Shown: positions 46,880-59,213, counted from the first letter of the stretch. The stretch: DNA of 64,000 nucleotides from Alnus glutinosa (GCF_958979055.1 NC_084891.1:24141501-24205500); one strand, 5' to 3'. The notes: generated by a model not told the origin, from the letters alone. Numbers and translations are program-made.

Positions 46880-47099
46880 CTAACTCTCTCTTCAGCTCTC
46901 ATTGGTTATAAAGCACAGTGGGTGCACCACTCCCCTCCGAACAAAAAGATCGCACCCTTGGCCCTACTTCCTCGGCCTCACACACACGCACAAAGACACC
47001 TCTCTCTTTCTGTGTGACTTAATTCAAAGTTCAAACCTCAATTTGGACTCAAATTATGACCCGGGCCGAGCCACGTTGGATGAGTTCGGGTCCGAGACA

Positions 47100-47391
47100 A
47101 TGGATCCACCACTGATCAACGAGTCTTTGTTTTCGATGGCCAACCCGTCCGCGTACAACTTGGAGGAGATTTGACCGTTCGGTGCGAAGCCAGGTAACAC
47201 AGGGCTGGGGTTGCAGATGGGTAGCTTGGGTCTAAACCTGGGCGAGGTCGGCGAGAGCTCCACGAATCGTGATGGGTCGGCCGAAGAATCAACGGTGACG
47301 GTGCAGAGTGGCGGTGATGGGAAGAAGAAGAAATAAGTGAGCTAAGAGGACGAGTCCACTTATGGTTTCCACAAGTAGTGCGAATGACTTG
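47100..47391 (+). pseudogene. bHLH79-like first exon captured in a Pack-MULE
   Basis: Reads MDPPLINESLFSMANPSAYN, then LEEI, followed by a TGA where the family has Trp (E-I-W-P-F). It continues PFGAKPGNTGLGLQMGSLGL, then EESTVTVQSGGDGKKKK and a disrupted V-S-S-E-D-E-S-T region. In another frame it ends MVSTSSANDL at an intact GTTGGT donor. This is the N-terminal exon of a bHLH79/BPE-type transcription factor. The bHLH domain itself, encoded by later exons, is absent. The upstream part (from about 46885) looks like the donor gene's promoter and leader. It is not expected to make a functional factor. Confidence 0.85.
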
Positions 47392-47866
47392 GTTGGTCTC
47401 TTGCTTTGAGTGTTCGGGTTGATTTTCTTGGTTCAGTTCTTTGTTTGGTTGCTAGAAAAATGGAGGAAAGTGAAAGTAATTAAGACAGAGAAACACTCAG
47501 TCAGGAAAATGGTCTCTTAAGACAGTGAAAGTAATTACGTTCACAGATAGGAAAATGGTCTCTTACATTTTATGTTGTTTTGGTTTGGATAAATGAAAAG
47601 CTTGATGGAAAGTTTAAGCTTAATTGAGCGAGTGGGTTATCTTTTTGTTTTTTGGGAACTAAAGTAATGAAACAAGAGTCCTCTGTTTGGTATCTGCTTC
47701 AACGACGTAAAAAATAAACATTAAGCAAACATTAAACAAATGTTTTTCAATACCTTAGATTAAATATCAGCCATTCATATTTGTACAGCACGGTGCTGTA
47801 GTTTTAAAATAAAGCACCGGTGCTATAGTTTTAAAATAAAGCACCTAAGCTGGATCCCATTTGAAA

Positions 47867-48269
47867 TAGTCTCACCAGAAAGGATCTTAGATTTGCAAGT
47901 GTGACAATTAGCAATATTGTGATTAATGCAAATTGCAAGACGTGCTTTAAATTATTTGCAAAAATCAAGCATTTAGTACTTAATATGGTCATAAATGTAT
48001 ATATATTGTGGTGTAGTTACTGAGACTTTAGCTGCATATCAGCGAGTAGATCGAATTCCAAATGCCATGTAATCTAAAGCTTTTGAGAAATCTTTTCATT
48101 GCACACATCATCCCCGATAAACGATCGAGGAATTTAATTTTACAATTGTTAAAAGTTTTTTTTTCCTTTATTTCATAATAAATGAAACCTTACAAATTCA
48201 CATGTATATTAACAAACCAAAATAACAATAATAATATTTTGAAATTTTCGGATGATACTTGTTCGGTAT
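47867..48269. other. Spacer, nothing recognised
   Basis: AT-rich sequence between the Pack-MULE and the next element. Confidence 0.4.
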
Positions 48270-48278
48270 TATTTTGTT

Positions 48279-48725
48279 GGGAAAAGTACATATATACATG
48301 TATTGTTAATATCCCCTCCAAACTACTAATTATGTCAATGTCCCTCCTCAACTACTAAAAAATATTAATGTCTCTCTTAATACAAACAAAAATATAAAAA
48401 TAACCCTAAATTTTGTTTAATAAGACAAAAATGTCTTACAAATTAAAATAAATAAAACGAAAAATTAAGAAAAAAAATGAAAAAATAACTTAAAATTATA
48501 AAAAACAGTTTATTTTTTTTTTTGTATAGATTTTTTGTTATTTTATATATATTTTTAATTTCTTTTAAATTTTAATAATTTTATGAAGAGTATTTTTATC
48601 ATTAGGGGGCCGGGACATTGGCATTTGTTGGTAGTTTAAGGGATAAATATTAACACAATTAATAGTTTGGGAAACATTAACAATAAAGTGGTAGTTTAAA
48701 GGGGTTATATATGTATATTTTTCCC
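48279..48725. mobile_element. Mutator-type MITE with 9-bp target duplication
   Basis: 447 bases starting GGGAAAAGTACATATATACA and ending ATATATGTATATTTTTCCC. Long imperfect inverted repeats contain CCCTCCAAACTACTAATT and its counterpart AATAGTTTGGG. It is flanked by TATTTTGTT at 48270-48278 and 48726-48734. No coding sequence. Confidence 0.85.
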
Positions 48726-48734
48726 TATTTTGTT

Positions 48735-49387
48735 TCATTCGAAGTGTATTCTTTACAAATCCCAAATATTAAATCGTTTATCTCCCATTTCATCCCTTGG
48801 TTGGAATATATTGTTCTTGTAAATTTAATTTATAAAGAGATATAGGAAGTAATGTTTCAATATCGAATATCAAGACTTCTCATATTTCGGTTAAAAGTAT
48901 TTCTATCATTTCACAACTGAGGATGTATTTGTCAATTTTGAAAATTTTCTTACTTTCACTCTCCACATTGTTCTTCCCTTTTTATTTAAATCATTAATTA
49001 TCTAAAAAGTTTAAATTAATATTTTAACACCATTTTTATTATGTGAAGTCAGAAAACATGCTGATTATTTTAATTAAAATGAGGTTCCAACTAGTATCAT
49101 ATTTAATCATTGTTTATTTAAAAAACTTCTAAGAGCTCTGGCAATAAAGTTAATAAACTGGCATGCATCAAAAGATTCAAAATTGTGGGGGCATCAAAGA
49201 CTAATCATGTTAAAAAAATAAAAAATCCTAATATCTCAAAATATTATCTATGAAAATATATGCTAATCTTTTCATACGGTATGTATGTGACCCATGATGA
49301 TATTGTAAGTTAGGTAAAAGTACACATATTCCCCTCAAACTGAAACAATTTGACTTTAGAAGAAAATTGTATGAAATTTCACACTTG
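48735..49387. other. Spacer, nothing recognised
   Basis: AT-rich sequence; GTAAAAGTACACATATTCCCCTC near 49315 resembles a fragment of the MITE family at 48279. Confidence 0.4.
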
Positions 49388-49762
49388 TGTTAGTGACGAT
49401 ACATAGGTATTTATACAGAGTTGCCTATACTATGACTAGCGAATACAGCTGCAGTAATACAGAAATGGAATTGCATGATTACAGGGAATTGCTTGATTAC
49501 AGGGATTGAATATTTTCTATTTATGTTGCACGCAGATTTAGGATCATAGCAGCACTACTTTCCTTGTGCTGCTGTGATGCTTTCCTTTCTTGTAGGGTGT
49601 AGACAGCTGTGATGAGCGTGATGCAAGGTTGACATTTTTGCTGCTGTGATGGAATGATGTGCGGCTTCATGGGAGGCTGCACAGGTAAGACTTGCCTTGT
49701 TGGGAGGTGCTGCATGGGGAAGCCTTTCCATATGAAGCTCGGATGATGTGTGTACACTAACA
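49388..49762 (-). mobile_element. Solo LTR, minus orientation
   Basis: 375 bases with perfect 8-base inverted ends TGTTAGTG/CACTAACA and, on the minus strand, a TATA-like CTGTATAAATAC. The flanking 5-mers (ACTTG, CAAAC) do not match, so the target duplication has decayed or the ends recombined. Confidence 0.65.
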
Positions 49763-50978
49763 CAAACTACTACTTTATCATCAATGTCTTATTTATAACC
49801 AAAAAAAAAAAACCTTCATAAAATTTAAAGATTCTTAAAATTATATAAAAAAAAAAAACCTAAAAACTAACCTTTTTATTTAAAAAAAAAAAGAAAAAAA
49901 AAGAAAACCAAAAAGTTGACCGATCGAGCCACCCCTTTTGACCAAATAGGGGTGGCAGAACTACTCTTAATGGCCATGGGGGTAGTTCGACCACCCCATA
50001 TATGGCCTTTGGCCATTTATTGGTGGTTTCGGCCAACCCATGACCATTTATACGTGGTTTCGGTTACTTCTATTTGACTACCTTTGCTAGTAATATTATT
50101 ATTTTTAAAGTTATTTTTATCTTTTTACTATTTTGAAAGATACATTAACTAATTTTAATAATTTAAGAGATACATTAACTCAATCAACAATTTAACAGCA
50201 TTAACAATGAAATGATGGTCCAAAGAAAAAGGAGACAGTTTGGTGCATTTCTTCAGCAAGTCTATTGGAGAATGCAAACAAATATCACCAACTCTTTTTT
50301 GTCTGTTTTCTACAAATGGTCACTTATGATCGCGATAATACCAAGTAGACAAATTCTAACACGTAACCAAACATTTGTCCTCACAGGGAAAAAATATGGT
50401 TTTCGTTGCATTCGAAATTATCATCCACCCAACCGCTAACAGTCAACCAAAATTCATTTCCCAAATCGTCCCGGACATCCAAATTCATTTCCAATTAGTG
50501 TTCAATTTCGTGTGAAACTGTGAATTGTAATCCTCTCCGCACATATATCGTTATCGGATCACAGATCACATCTACGCTTTCCCACCACGTCATTATCGTT
50601 GGGTCCCTTGCAGCGTATATATATATATATATATATTTTTCAGATATCAACAATTAAAAATTAATTTTACGACTATCGACAGATATAGTCGGTCCATTTT
50701 ACAAAATAATGATTTAAAAATACAGTTCATAAAACCTTTTTTATTTAAAAAAAAAAATATAAAATTTTAAACACATTATTAAATAAATTTAAAAACACAG
50801 TTATGACCTCCCGCCCACGAGTTGCGTACGGGCACGGCACGCTCAAAGCGCGGGTGTCGATTGGCGTGCCTGAAAGGAGGTCACCTTCGGAGAGATCGAA
50901 CAGCCCCTCCCACGTCATACACACACACACACACACAAACAGGGAGTAGTACACTCGCCAGCGAAGCTAGAGTCAACG
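49763..50978. other. Spacer and USP promoter region
   Basis: Contains A-rich tracts and a GGGGTGG-type repeat patch (49925-50045) related to the foldback at 22439. There is an (AT)n at 50617-50637, and an (AC)n run near 50921-50936 just before the USP start. A GC-richer leader begins about 50810. No TATA box can be assigned. Confidence 0.45.
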
Positions 50979-52341
50979 ATGTCCGGGAACTTGAGGTGTG
51001 TGATCGTGGCCGTCGATGGCAGTGAGGAGAGCATGAACGCCTTGACATGGGCGCTCGACAACCTCAAGCTCCGATCCCCTGTGGACGATTACACCCCCGG
51101 CGGCTCCTTCGTCGTACTCCACGTCCAATCCCCGCCGTCCATCGCCGCGGGCCTCAATCCCGGTTCCATTCCCTTCGGCGGGCCCAGTTAGGTATCCTTA
51201 ACCCTACTGATTAAGCACGCACTTGCGCTGTTTTATGGTCAGAAGCTTGTATTAATAACAGTGAAATTGATAAGTAAAATTTTATTAAACGAATAATTAG
51301 GTGGTTTGGAGGTGCCTGCCTTCACTGCGGCTATTGAGGCGCACCAGGGGCGAATCACGGAGGCGATACTGGATCACTCTCTCCGGATTTGCTCTGAAAA
51401 GAATGTAGGGTTTATCTCGGGTTTTTTTTTTTCCCCTCTTCCTGTTCCACACACGCTATTATACATTGGTGTTTAAGTTTTGCCGATTCAATGAGCTCTG
51501 GCATCCATTCAAATATTGGCGTGTAAGCTCTGGAATAACATGTTCACGAATCGTCATCTCATATTGTTAAATCGATCAAACGTGGCTCGCTTAGATGTTT
51601 TAATCACGTCAATATGTCTTATCACTACCGAGTAATAGTTTCCTATTTGCAAAATGTTTTGTTTGGTGTAATGAATTCATGTAGATCTTGAATTTTACGC
51701 TTTTATGTTTGACTTGTAGGTAGGATAAGAGAGTTTACCATATAGGTGCATGGCATAGTTGTATTTTTATGCTAACATTATGTTGTCATGCAGTGTGCTA
51801 TGCGCCTATGCCTAATTTAATTGGAGGAATTTTATTTTACGGGCAGGTGAAAGTTGAAACCAAAGTAATTCTTGGTGATCCAAAAGAGAAGATTTGTGAA
51901 TTTGTTGAGAATTTGCAGGCCGATTTACTTGTGGTGGGGTCCCGTGCTTTCAGTCCTATTAAAAGGTATAGATTCAGAACTCGTTAATAATAGTCTACGG
52001 TGGCAGGCTAATGAATGAGTTATTTTAATTGGTAATCCAATTGGGAAGTTAGTAGCTGTTTCTGTACAATTTAGAGCAAACTGGTGGCACCTAATCAATT
52101 CTTTGCCATGAAATTTAGTTGTAATTGAGTGCATGGTGCGCACGTCGATGGTATATCATTAAAATGAAAATTGTTAGATATTAATCTTGCAAGTCATGAT
52201 CAGACGTAATAATCCTGTCCTATAGTAATTGTAACAGAATGAGTTTAGTTTGAGGGCATTAGCTGGTTTATAGTGCTAGTATGGTACAGATTTCATGTTG
52301 TGTAAACTTTTTTGTTTTAGAGAGGGAGGGAGGGAGGGAGG

Positions 52342-52378
<37 letters not shown>

Positions 52379-55300
52379 GGATTTCCATCTTTCGTCTGCA
52401 GTCTTATCGTGCCTTAAAAAATGTACATGCCACTAGTTCTCTGTTTTGTTCTTCAGTTTTCTCCTTTATAGATGCTATGTAATTGATATTAACGAATATC
52501 ATGTGGGATCATTCTAAGATGCCACTGAATTGAATTGGGTATATGAATCTAAGAAATAGTGAGAATTCTTACGAGTTAAGGCTAATCAAGACGGCATGAT
52601 TATGTAGGCAAAGTGTCTTGAGGGCTAAACAGTATTCCTTGGAAGCTTTTGCCCTCATCACCGCTGACATGCGCTGCACTTTGGCTGTGCTGGAAAAAAG
52701 GTCTCCAGTATTTTCCAGTATCATAGGCAATATGGGCCCAGTAGGGATGGCATAGTTCATAGGTGTCAGGTCTGAGTTTTTCTCTCTTGAAAAAGCTTGA
52801 CACTTGTTTGGTTCGAAGGAAGTGTAGTGGATGATGAACTTTACACTTTTTTTGGGAGGAAGTGGGCGGGAAAGAAAGGGAAGGATGAGAACATAGGAAG
52901 AAACAGTACACCCTCATTCGGTTGGATGGAACTGGAAGGAGGAATGACCATGGAAGGTTTTCCTTTCCTTCCTTCCCCTCCTGGAAGGAAGTGGAAACAA
53001 AGGATTGTGAGAGAAATGTTTTTTCATATTTTATTATCTTTGGGACCACCATTTGTTTTCTCTTCTCTCTTTCATGTTTCACCTAAATACATGGGTTGAA
53101 GGTAGTTCTCATCCCTCCTCTTCTGCTTCTCTCCCACCATCTAAACTGGGTTAGATTGCATAGAGGGAGAACATAAAGGAAGTAGAAGGGAGGAAAGGGA
53201 AGGGAATGTAAGGAGAACTAGGCTTGGTAAAATTTTAAAAATTGTTTTTGCTTCTCAAAAACTGAAAACTCTTCTCAAATATCAGTTGTCTAAATGGATT
53301 TTCAGATGTGGCTCCTACCACTAAGACTTTCAGAGAAACCGCAAAACTCTATTTTTTTAAAAAAAAAAAACGTTTCTCAAAAAGTAAAACATAAAATACT
53401 TTTCAAAGTATTATTAAACACAGACTCATTTTTTCATGTGTAGATGTTGCTTGTTTCATATAAAAAAGTTAAAACAAATTAAAAAAAAGTGGCGACTGGT
53501 GTGGGCAGGCAGCCATCGTGGTGGCCATAGAACCGTTTTGCAGTCCTGCGGTGGTGGTCACTGTGGCTGCTGCCAGGCAGCTACCATTGGTGGACCAGCT
53601 CCAGCAGCCCTTTTTTCACTTTTTTTTTTTCTTTTATTTTTTAGAACACTTATTAGTTTTGTTTTTCCGAAAAGACTTCTCAAAACTTTACTAAACGAAT
53701 TTTCTTTTATAGACCCCACATATAACACTTTCAAATGTGGCCCCCACCAAAACAATTCTCAAGTTTTGTCTTTTTCAAAACCCTGAATCCAAAACACTTC
53801 TCAAAACTTTACCAAACCAATCACTAGTTTCCCTCCAAGTATTTGGTTGCATGTGGGAAAACAATTATGGAAAGAAAGTCATATAGTGTGCTCATGCCAG
53901 TAACAAAAATTTTCAAATAAACTTCTCTTTCGCAAGTCCTTTCCCTCCCCTTTCCTACCATATTGGAAGGATATGGTATGATAGGCCTCAAGCATAAACA
54001 TTGTAAAACCCCCACTCACATTCATTATCCTTATGAGAGTTGAATAATACATGGAAGTTCTCTAATGATTTTTATACTATATTATATGAAAGGCACATCA
54101 CTGAAGGAAATTCAATATAAAAACCCAAAGCAAATTAATACCAATCTACCTGCTGCATTTTCTTTCCCACAAGAGTTGTATGTATTTCTCTCCTTTGCTA
54201 GCAAACATCAATTGAGGGATTGAGGGTTTTTCCGTTCTTTAGTGGTTTTGTGTTAACTCTTCCAGTTTCTACAGTTATTATGTAAGATGTTTTTTGGGCT
54301 ATGAAACTTGTGAAAAAAAAAAAGTTTCATAGCGGAATAGAGGACAAGTTTTTGGCCAATAATTTGGTAATTTATATTGAAAAAGAACTTGCTAAAAGTT
54401 TTACCGAATTGATGATGATGGATGAGTTTTATGACTTAAACAACAATCATTGAGCATAACTTTGATGAAAGATGCTGAAGTTCCTTCTTCTTCTTCTTTT
54501 TTTCTTTTTCTAGATTTGTTCCTATATGACTGCATCAAACTAGATAATTTTTGTATATACATTAGAATTTCGACAAGAACGAATAGAATTCCTTTCATTC
54601 TCCCCATTTTCTCTTCACACTTGTCCTTTCCCTCTGTCTTCCTTCAACCAAATATGGCCTCCCTTAGTTCCTCCTCTGCAACCCATCAGAGTGTAGAACT
54701 TTTTGCACATATGTGCATGCACCTGACTGGTGAGACCCTTTGCCCTAGCAATCACAACAAGGCTTTGTTTACCCTTGCAGTTATACTTGTTCATTTATAA
54801 TCTGGTTGTTGCTTTGGAGCATTGAGCTCCATTAGAACCTTATAGATTTATACTAATCCACGCTTAAGCACCTGGCATATTAGTAAAAAAAAAAACTAGG
54901 ATGCTTGTGTGCTTTGTGCCGAGAATTGCTATGTGGGTGCACATGTATGAGGCATCAAATAGGCTAGAGGGAGGCATGTAGTATGTGGTGATGTATGAGA
55001 AACATTTCTCCTGTAATTGGCTTATTGCTGCCCTTTACTCAATGGATCTTCTTGGAAACATAAGGCCCATAGTGGTTGTTTTGGTAAGTAGCCACATGCA
55101 GTCTCTGAAGTAGCCATACTGCTGCGCTGATATTGTTTATGTAGATTTTTTTTTCTCCAACGTTGCCAAGATATTTATCTTGGACATTAAAAAATAATGT
55201 CCTCATTGTCAGCAGTTCCAGGTGCTTTTCCAGTTGGTCCGTCTTCTTCTGGGTTCTCTCTGGTTCGTCCTCCTCCTAGGGGTTTGGAGGCTGTTTTGTC

Positions 55301-56911
55301 GGGGAAGGGTATAGCAGTTCCAGGGGCGTCTTTTGCCTTTCTGGCGCCGTCTCTTCGGTCGGAGACCTCGTCACCGGCAGTTCCAGGGGCTTTTCCAGTT
55401 CGGTCTTCCTCTTCATGGGGAGGGTCTAGCAGCTTGAAGGTGGATCCTAGCCAGGTCATTGCCTCTAAGCCTTTCGGTGCTTCTCTGGCAGTCTCCCAAC
55501 TCACGGCCTCTCCATCTGCTGGAGCGACTGAGTTGGGCGAGAAGCTGCGCTCTTCTCCTCCCGTAGTTTCTAAACCTTTTCAGAGTTATATTAGGAAGGC
55601 AAGGGTACGTAGGGAAGGGGTTTTGTTGAAGTGGAATGATGTGCTACTTTCAAATTCCCTGAAAGCCTCGGAGATGGTCGCCGACTTAGCTGCTAATAAG
55701 GCTTTGGTTGCAGAGCCTCTAGCGAAAAAGGTTGCTGAGCCTCCAGTGAAGAAGGACTTTCTTAGAAAGGGGTTTCTCAACCCTCGCCCGGTTTTGCCAA
55801 CCACTTCCTCTTCGCCTCGAAAGGTCTTTGATGGGGGATAGCCGAGCCTTTCCTCCCCTCCTAGAGGCTGCTCCAGTTCTTCACCTGTTGAGGGTAATGG
55901 TTTCTCCCAATCTCGGAATTGGCAGATCGGTTTTGATCATAACGGGGAGATGTTTGGGAGGAGGACGTTGATTTTTGGGATGTTTTGCCTTTGGATTGGG
56001 CGATAGAGGGTGCTTTTGGGGAGGAGGCGTTGGCAATTCGGGATGCCATGAAAGAAGAATTTCAGCGTGATAAGATGATATCACGCCAAAAGTCCAAAGG
56101 CAAGAGGGAGCTTCTAAATCTGCATAACTCTATCAACTATGGCGACACTAAGCCTTCCGCTAGGAGTAGGAAAGGAAAGAACCTTATGTTGTAGAGTTGT
56201 ATGCTTGGGTTGGTTTGTGGGTCGTTCCTCAGGCTTTTGGTTTTTGCTTGGGATCTTTTGAGGGTTGTTGTTCTTGGGTTTTTCCCTCTGTATTTTGGGT
56301 TTGGTTGTATTTCGGGTTTAAGGTTTTGGGGGTGTTTTCATGTATTTTGGGTGGGGTTTTTTTTGTAGTTTGGGCTTTATGCGAGTATCTTCTGGATTTT
56401 GGATTTTTGGGGGCTTTGGGTATTGTGTGTGCGTAGGTCCTTGTGGGTTTTCTTCTGTGGGCTAGTTGGGTTGTTCCTGTGTACTTAGGGGTGCTTTTCG
56501 CTTTTTTAATAAAGTTTTCTTACTTATCAAAATAAATAAATAAATAATGGTTCTCATGTTTATTATGTTTTCTCCCAAATTTGCTGTTAGATGTGCTAGA
56601 CACAAGAAGTTGAAGCTTCCATTTGCTTATTAGTTCTCAATTCATTTTGTCTTCTAATATTATGTTTATTACAGGAGATTTGATCAAATACTGGATGCTT
56701 TAAATATAGATTTTTCATTGTGTCGTATGTCATGGGTTTGAGGGGTTTGGTAAGATGAAAAGATGGTTGACATCCTAATTTGTTCACTAGTACGCTAAAT
56801 ATGGTAATTGCAATTTATGTTCACAGGATGTTTTTGGGAAGTGTAAGTAACTATTGCACCAACCATGTGCAATGCCCAGTGATCGTAGTCAAGGGCAAGG
56901 GGACTGCCTGA
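50979..56911 (+). CDS. Universal stress protein (UspA-like), At1g09740 type
   Basis: Four exons, 50979-51186, 51301-51404, 51847-51965 and 56827-56911, join in phase to 171 codons plus TGA. The product is a single UspA (adenine-nucleotide alpha-hydrolase fold) domain. Residues 7-13 (CVIVAVD) are the first beta strand with the nucleotide-contacting Asp. VETKVILGDP follows in the middle. The C-terminal signature VVGSRAFSPIKRMFLGSVSN matches the ATP-loop form of plant USPs, G-S-R...G-S-V-S, and VQCPVIVVKGKG closes the sheet. It is a soluble protein, probably cytosolic, linked to stress responses by family. The first donor (GTTAGG) is weak. Intron 3 is 4.9 kb and full of repeats, including a LINE remnant. 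Confidence 0.92.
52319..52376. repeat. (GGGA)n(GA)n microsatellite in USP intron 3
   Basis: Compound purine run within the long third intron. Confidence 0.95.
53222..53822. mobile_element. TIR element in USP intron 3
   Basis: The left end GCTTGGTAAAATTTTAAAAA matches the inverted right end (GATTGGTTTGGTAAAGTTTT). It is flanked by ACTAG at 53217-53221 and 53823-53827. A GC-rich inner patch (53495-53610) contrasts with the T-rich flanks. It interrupts an older repeat (52796-53220 resuming after 53828) with GGAAGGAA/TTCCTTCC words. No transposase. Confidence 0.6.
55197..56545 (+). mobile_element. LINE remnant with ORF1 tail joined to 3' UTR (ORF2 deleted)
   Basis: A Pro/Ser-rich frame (55197-55841) and a second frame (55985-56194) read LPLDWAIEGAFGEEALAIRD and INYGDTKPSARSRKGK, like the C-terminal part of plant L1 ORF1. 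Directly after comes a T/G-rich 3' UTR (TTCCTGTGTACTTAGGGGTG) ending TTTAATAAAGTTTTCTTACT and an AAATA-rich tail. The whole endonuclease/RT ORF2 is absent. It lies in USP intron 3, in sense orientation, and carries an AATAAA. Confidence 0.75.
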
Positions 56912-59213
56912 TTAGCTAAGATAGGTATGCATCTCAGTCCTATATTATGAGAAGCTGTGGTGGCATTTTGTATTGTCATTTCCTTATCTGTTATTGTATT
57001 AATTATTATTTTAATTTTTGTCTAAATTTACTATGATTTGTGGGTCAATTTTTTTTGTAAAATTGTCTTTGCCCTCACAATGCTTTTCTATATGTATCTT
57101 GTCTTACCAAATTTTACTTTGATCATAATATTTTGTTTCAGTTAGGTTGTGATCTCTTAAGTTTAAAGTTTAATTGTTGCTTTAAGATCCCACAAAAATC
57201 CTGGTTATTTTTCACTTTTGGCCAAAGTTTCATGCTACTAATTTGACAAGTGTTGTACTCAAATTGTCACTTTGTTTAGTTAACCAAGCTTAATTGTATT
57301 TCTGTATAACTTGATCCATTTTAGATATTAGTTTGTGTTAAGGAGATTGATATTGGGGAGTCTTTCTTAGTGAGACCATAATATAATATATTGAAACACG
57401 ACTCAACCCAAAAGCTTGAAGTTATGAGTTTTAGCCCATTGATATTGTATTTACCATTCATGCTTATAACGTCTATCCAATGTAGGATTTAACATTTATA
57501 TACTCATATATGTGTACTCAACAATCTCTCATTCACGTGTGATTCTATCACCACTCACTATGCTCTCCCTTGAATAGAAGCTTTATCAATCTTATGAGCA
57601 TAGGATAACTTGTGTGGACTATGTGGGTTTTATCCATGCCATGCACCAATTACGAAATGGACCCATAATTGATGCATCCACTCCGTCCTTGCTCCAACTG
57701 CAAAATGAACACTATCATCCATCATTCTGCACACCACCATAGGCTTTATACCAATGTGGAACTTAACCTTTTCATACTTACATGTGTATAATTAACAGTT
57801 TGAATAATTTATTATTATCTGCTGGCTTACCAATCAAAATGAATTGTGTGTGCTAATATAGTACATGGTGGCTTACCTACCTGAGATTAGTTGCGACAGA
57901 TAAGTTTCAGAGACCAATGTATTTCAGATGAAGAGGCTTTCGAAAGCTAGTGTTCTCATGTTAAGTAAATGTTTCCTTTGAAGCAAAAAGGTTAATGGGT
58001 TCATACAGTTTAGAACTTGTAAATTAAGATCTCAAAGGTGTTGACTTGGTCAGTCTGTTATATGTTAACTCATTAGATATAATTGGATCTCTGTTGCAGC
58101 TTAGCCTTTTGCACCTGTTGTCGTCTTGTGCTGATGCTAATAGGGCTCCAAGATCATGTTGTAATTTGGGTGTGCATTTCAGATTTGTGACCAAGTTTTA
58201 GGTGCCAAGTTGTTGTATTCAGGGCTGCTGCTTGACCAGCTATGCTGTTTTATCACTCTCCCGCATCCTTTTCAAGCTGTTTTGAAGTAGAAATTTGCGT
58301 ATGGTGCATTATCTTATGTTTTATGTTGTTGTAAATCGATGTTGTACTTGTGTTCTTATTGTTCTTATTGTTTTCTGTGGTGGGTGTTGTAATGATATTT
58401 GTCCTAAAGATGAATTGATTTCTTTGGCTGTTATTTTCTCTTCTGACTCCTGCTTATGGTTTATTTATAATTGCGCCTTCTAAAACAAATGTTTGTTGGC
58501 ATCAAATACTGATCGGACAGAAATTTCCTACGAACAAACTGGCCTCTAAAGCTAAATGTGCCCTTCAAGCTATTAAAAACATATAAGAAGCATATGCTAT
58601 TAAAAAATGTGTATTTCTTACATGTTAAGGGACACGTCACTTTTAAAAGCTGGTTTGTTTGTAAGAAATTTTCTATAAACCAATTTTTGTTTGGACTAAA
58701 ATGTTGAGTTGTAGCTCATTTTAGGAGTTCCTCCCTTTTTTTCTTCGAGCTTAAAGTCTACGTTTATTTGCTTGCTCCTTTTTGGTTTTCACATTTTGGT
58801 GAACCTATGTTGAAATTCTAAGGAGCTGTTTTATCTGGTTTTGCTTTGACCCGCTATGGTTTGAAGTGAAATTCTAGTTTGGTGGGCTGAAATGCAGACA
58901 ACTAGAACTGCTCATCTTAATTAGATGTACCAAGGCATTTTCATATTATATTATTATACGTTAAAAATGTAATGTGTTGTATAGAAATTGTTGGTATTTG
59001 AGGTGGTTAAATCTTGCTGCTGTTGACAGCTGCATTGGTAAGGTATAACACCAAGCAATATCCTTGTAGATGAAATATCCATGGGAAATTCGCTTTATAA
59101 TTAGAGTAAGAACAAAAATCAAATAGTTCTAATGTGCTTTTCTTAGAGCCTCTGGTCCATTGTTGGGTGGATTATATGGGTTTGGCCATTTTGTGCTTTT
59201 GGCAGACTAGCCG
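56912..59213. other. USP 3' flank and spacer, no gene recognised
   Basis: Probable USP 3' UTR followed by AT-rich DNA. Short frames (for example 58295-58483) have no recognisable features. Confidence 0.45.

Larger units (their letters stand above)
46276..47857 (+). mobile_element. Pack-MULE carrying a bHLH79-like gene fragment
   Basis: 1582 bases flanked by a perfect 9-base target duplication CATTTGAAA (46267-46275 and 47858-47866). The terminal inverted repeats run 46276-46401 and 47694-47857. Both ends start GGATCC, then (G/C)(A/T)-CTTAGGTGCT, and both include TATTGAAAAACATTTG and ACGTCGTTGAAGCAG. Each TIR itself holds a hairpin (GGTGCTGTAGTTT/AAAACTACAGCACC on the left). The right TIR has an extra duplicated hairpin unit. 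No transposase is present. The cargo is the leader, first exon and start of intron 1 of a bHLH gene (47100-47391), and a Cassandra solo LTR lies within. Confidence 0.88.

Noticed and set aside
47054..47263. Minus-strand frame over the bHLH fragment
   Set aside because: The plus strand carries the clear bHLH79 N-terminus and a splice donor.
52600..53099. Open frames of 160 and 100 codons in USP intron 3
   Set aside because: They are composed of GGAAGGAA-type repeat sequence and have no domain, inside a well-supported intron.
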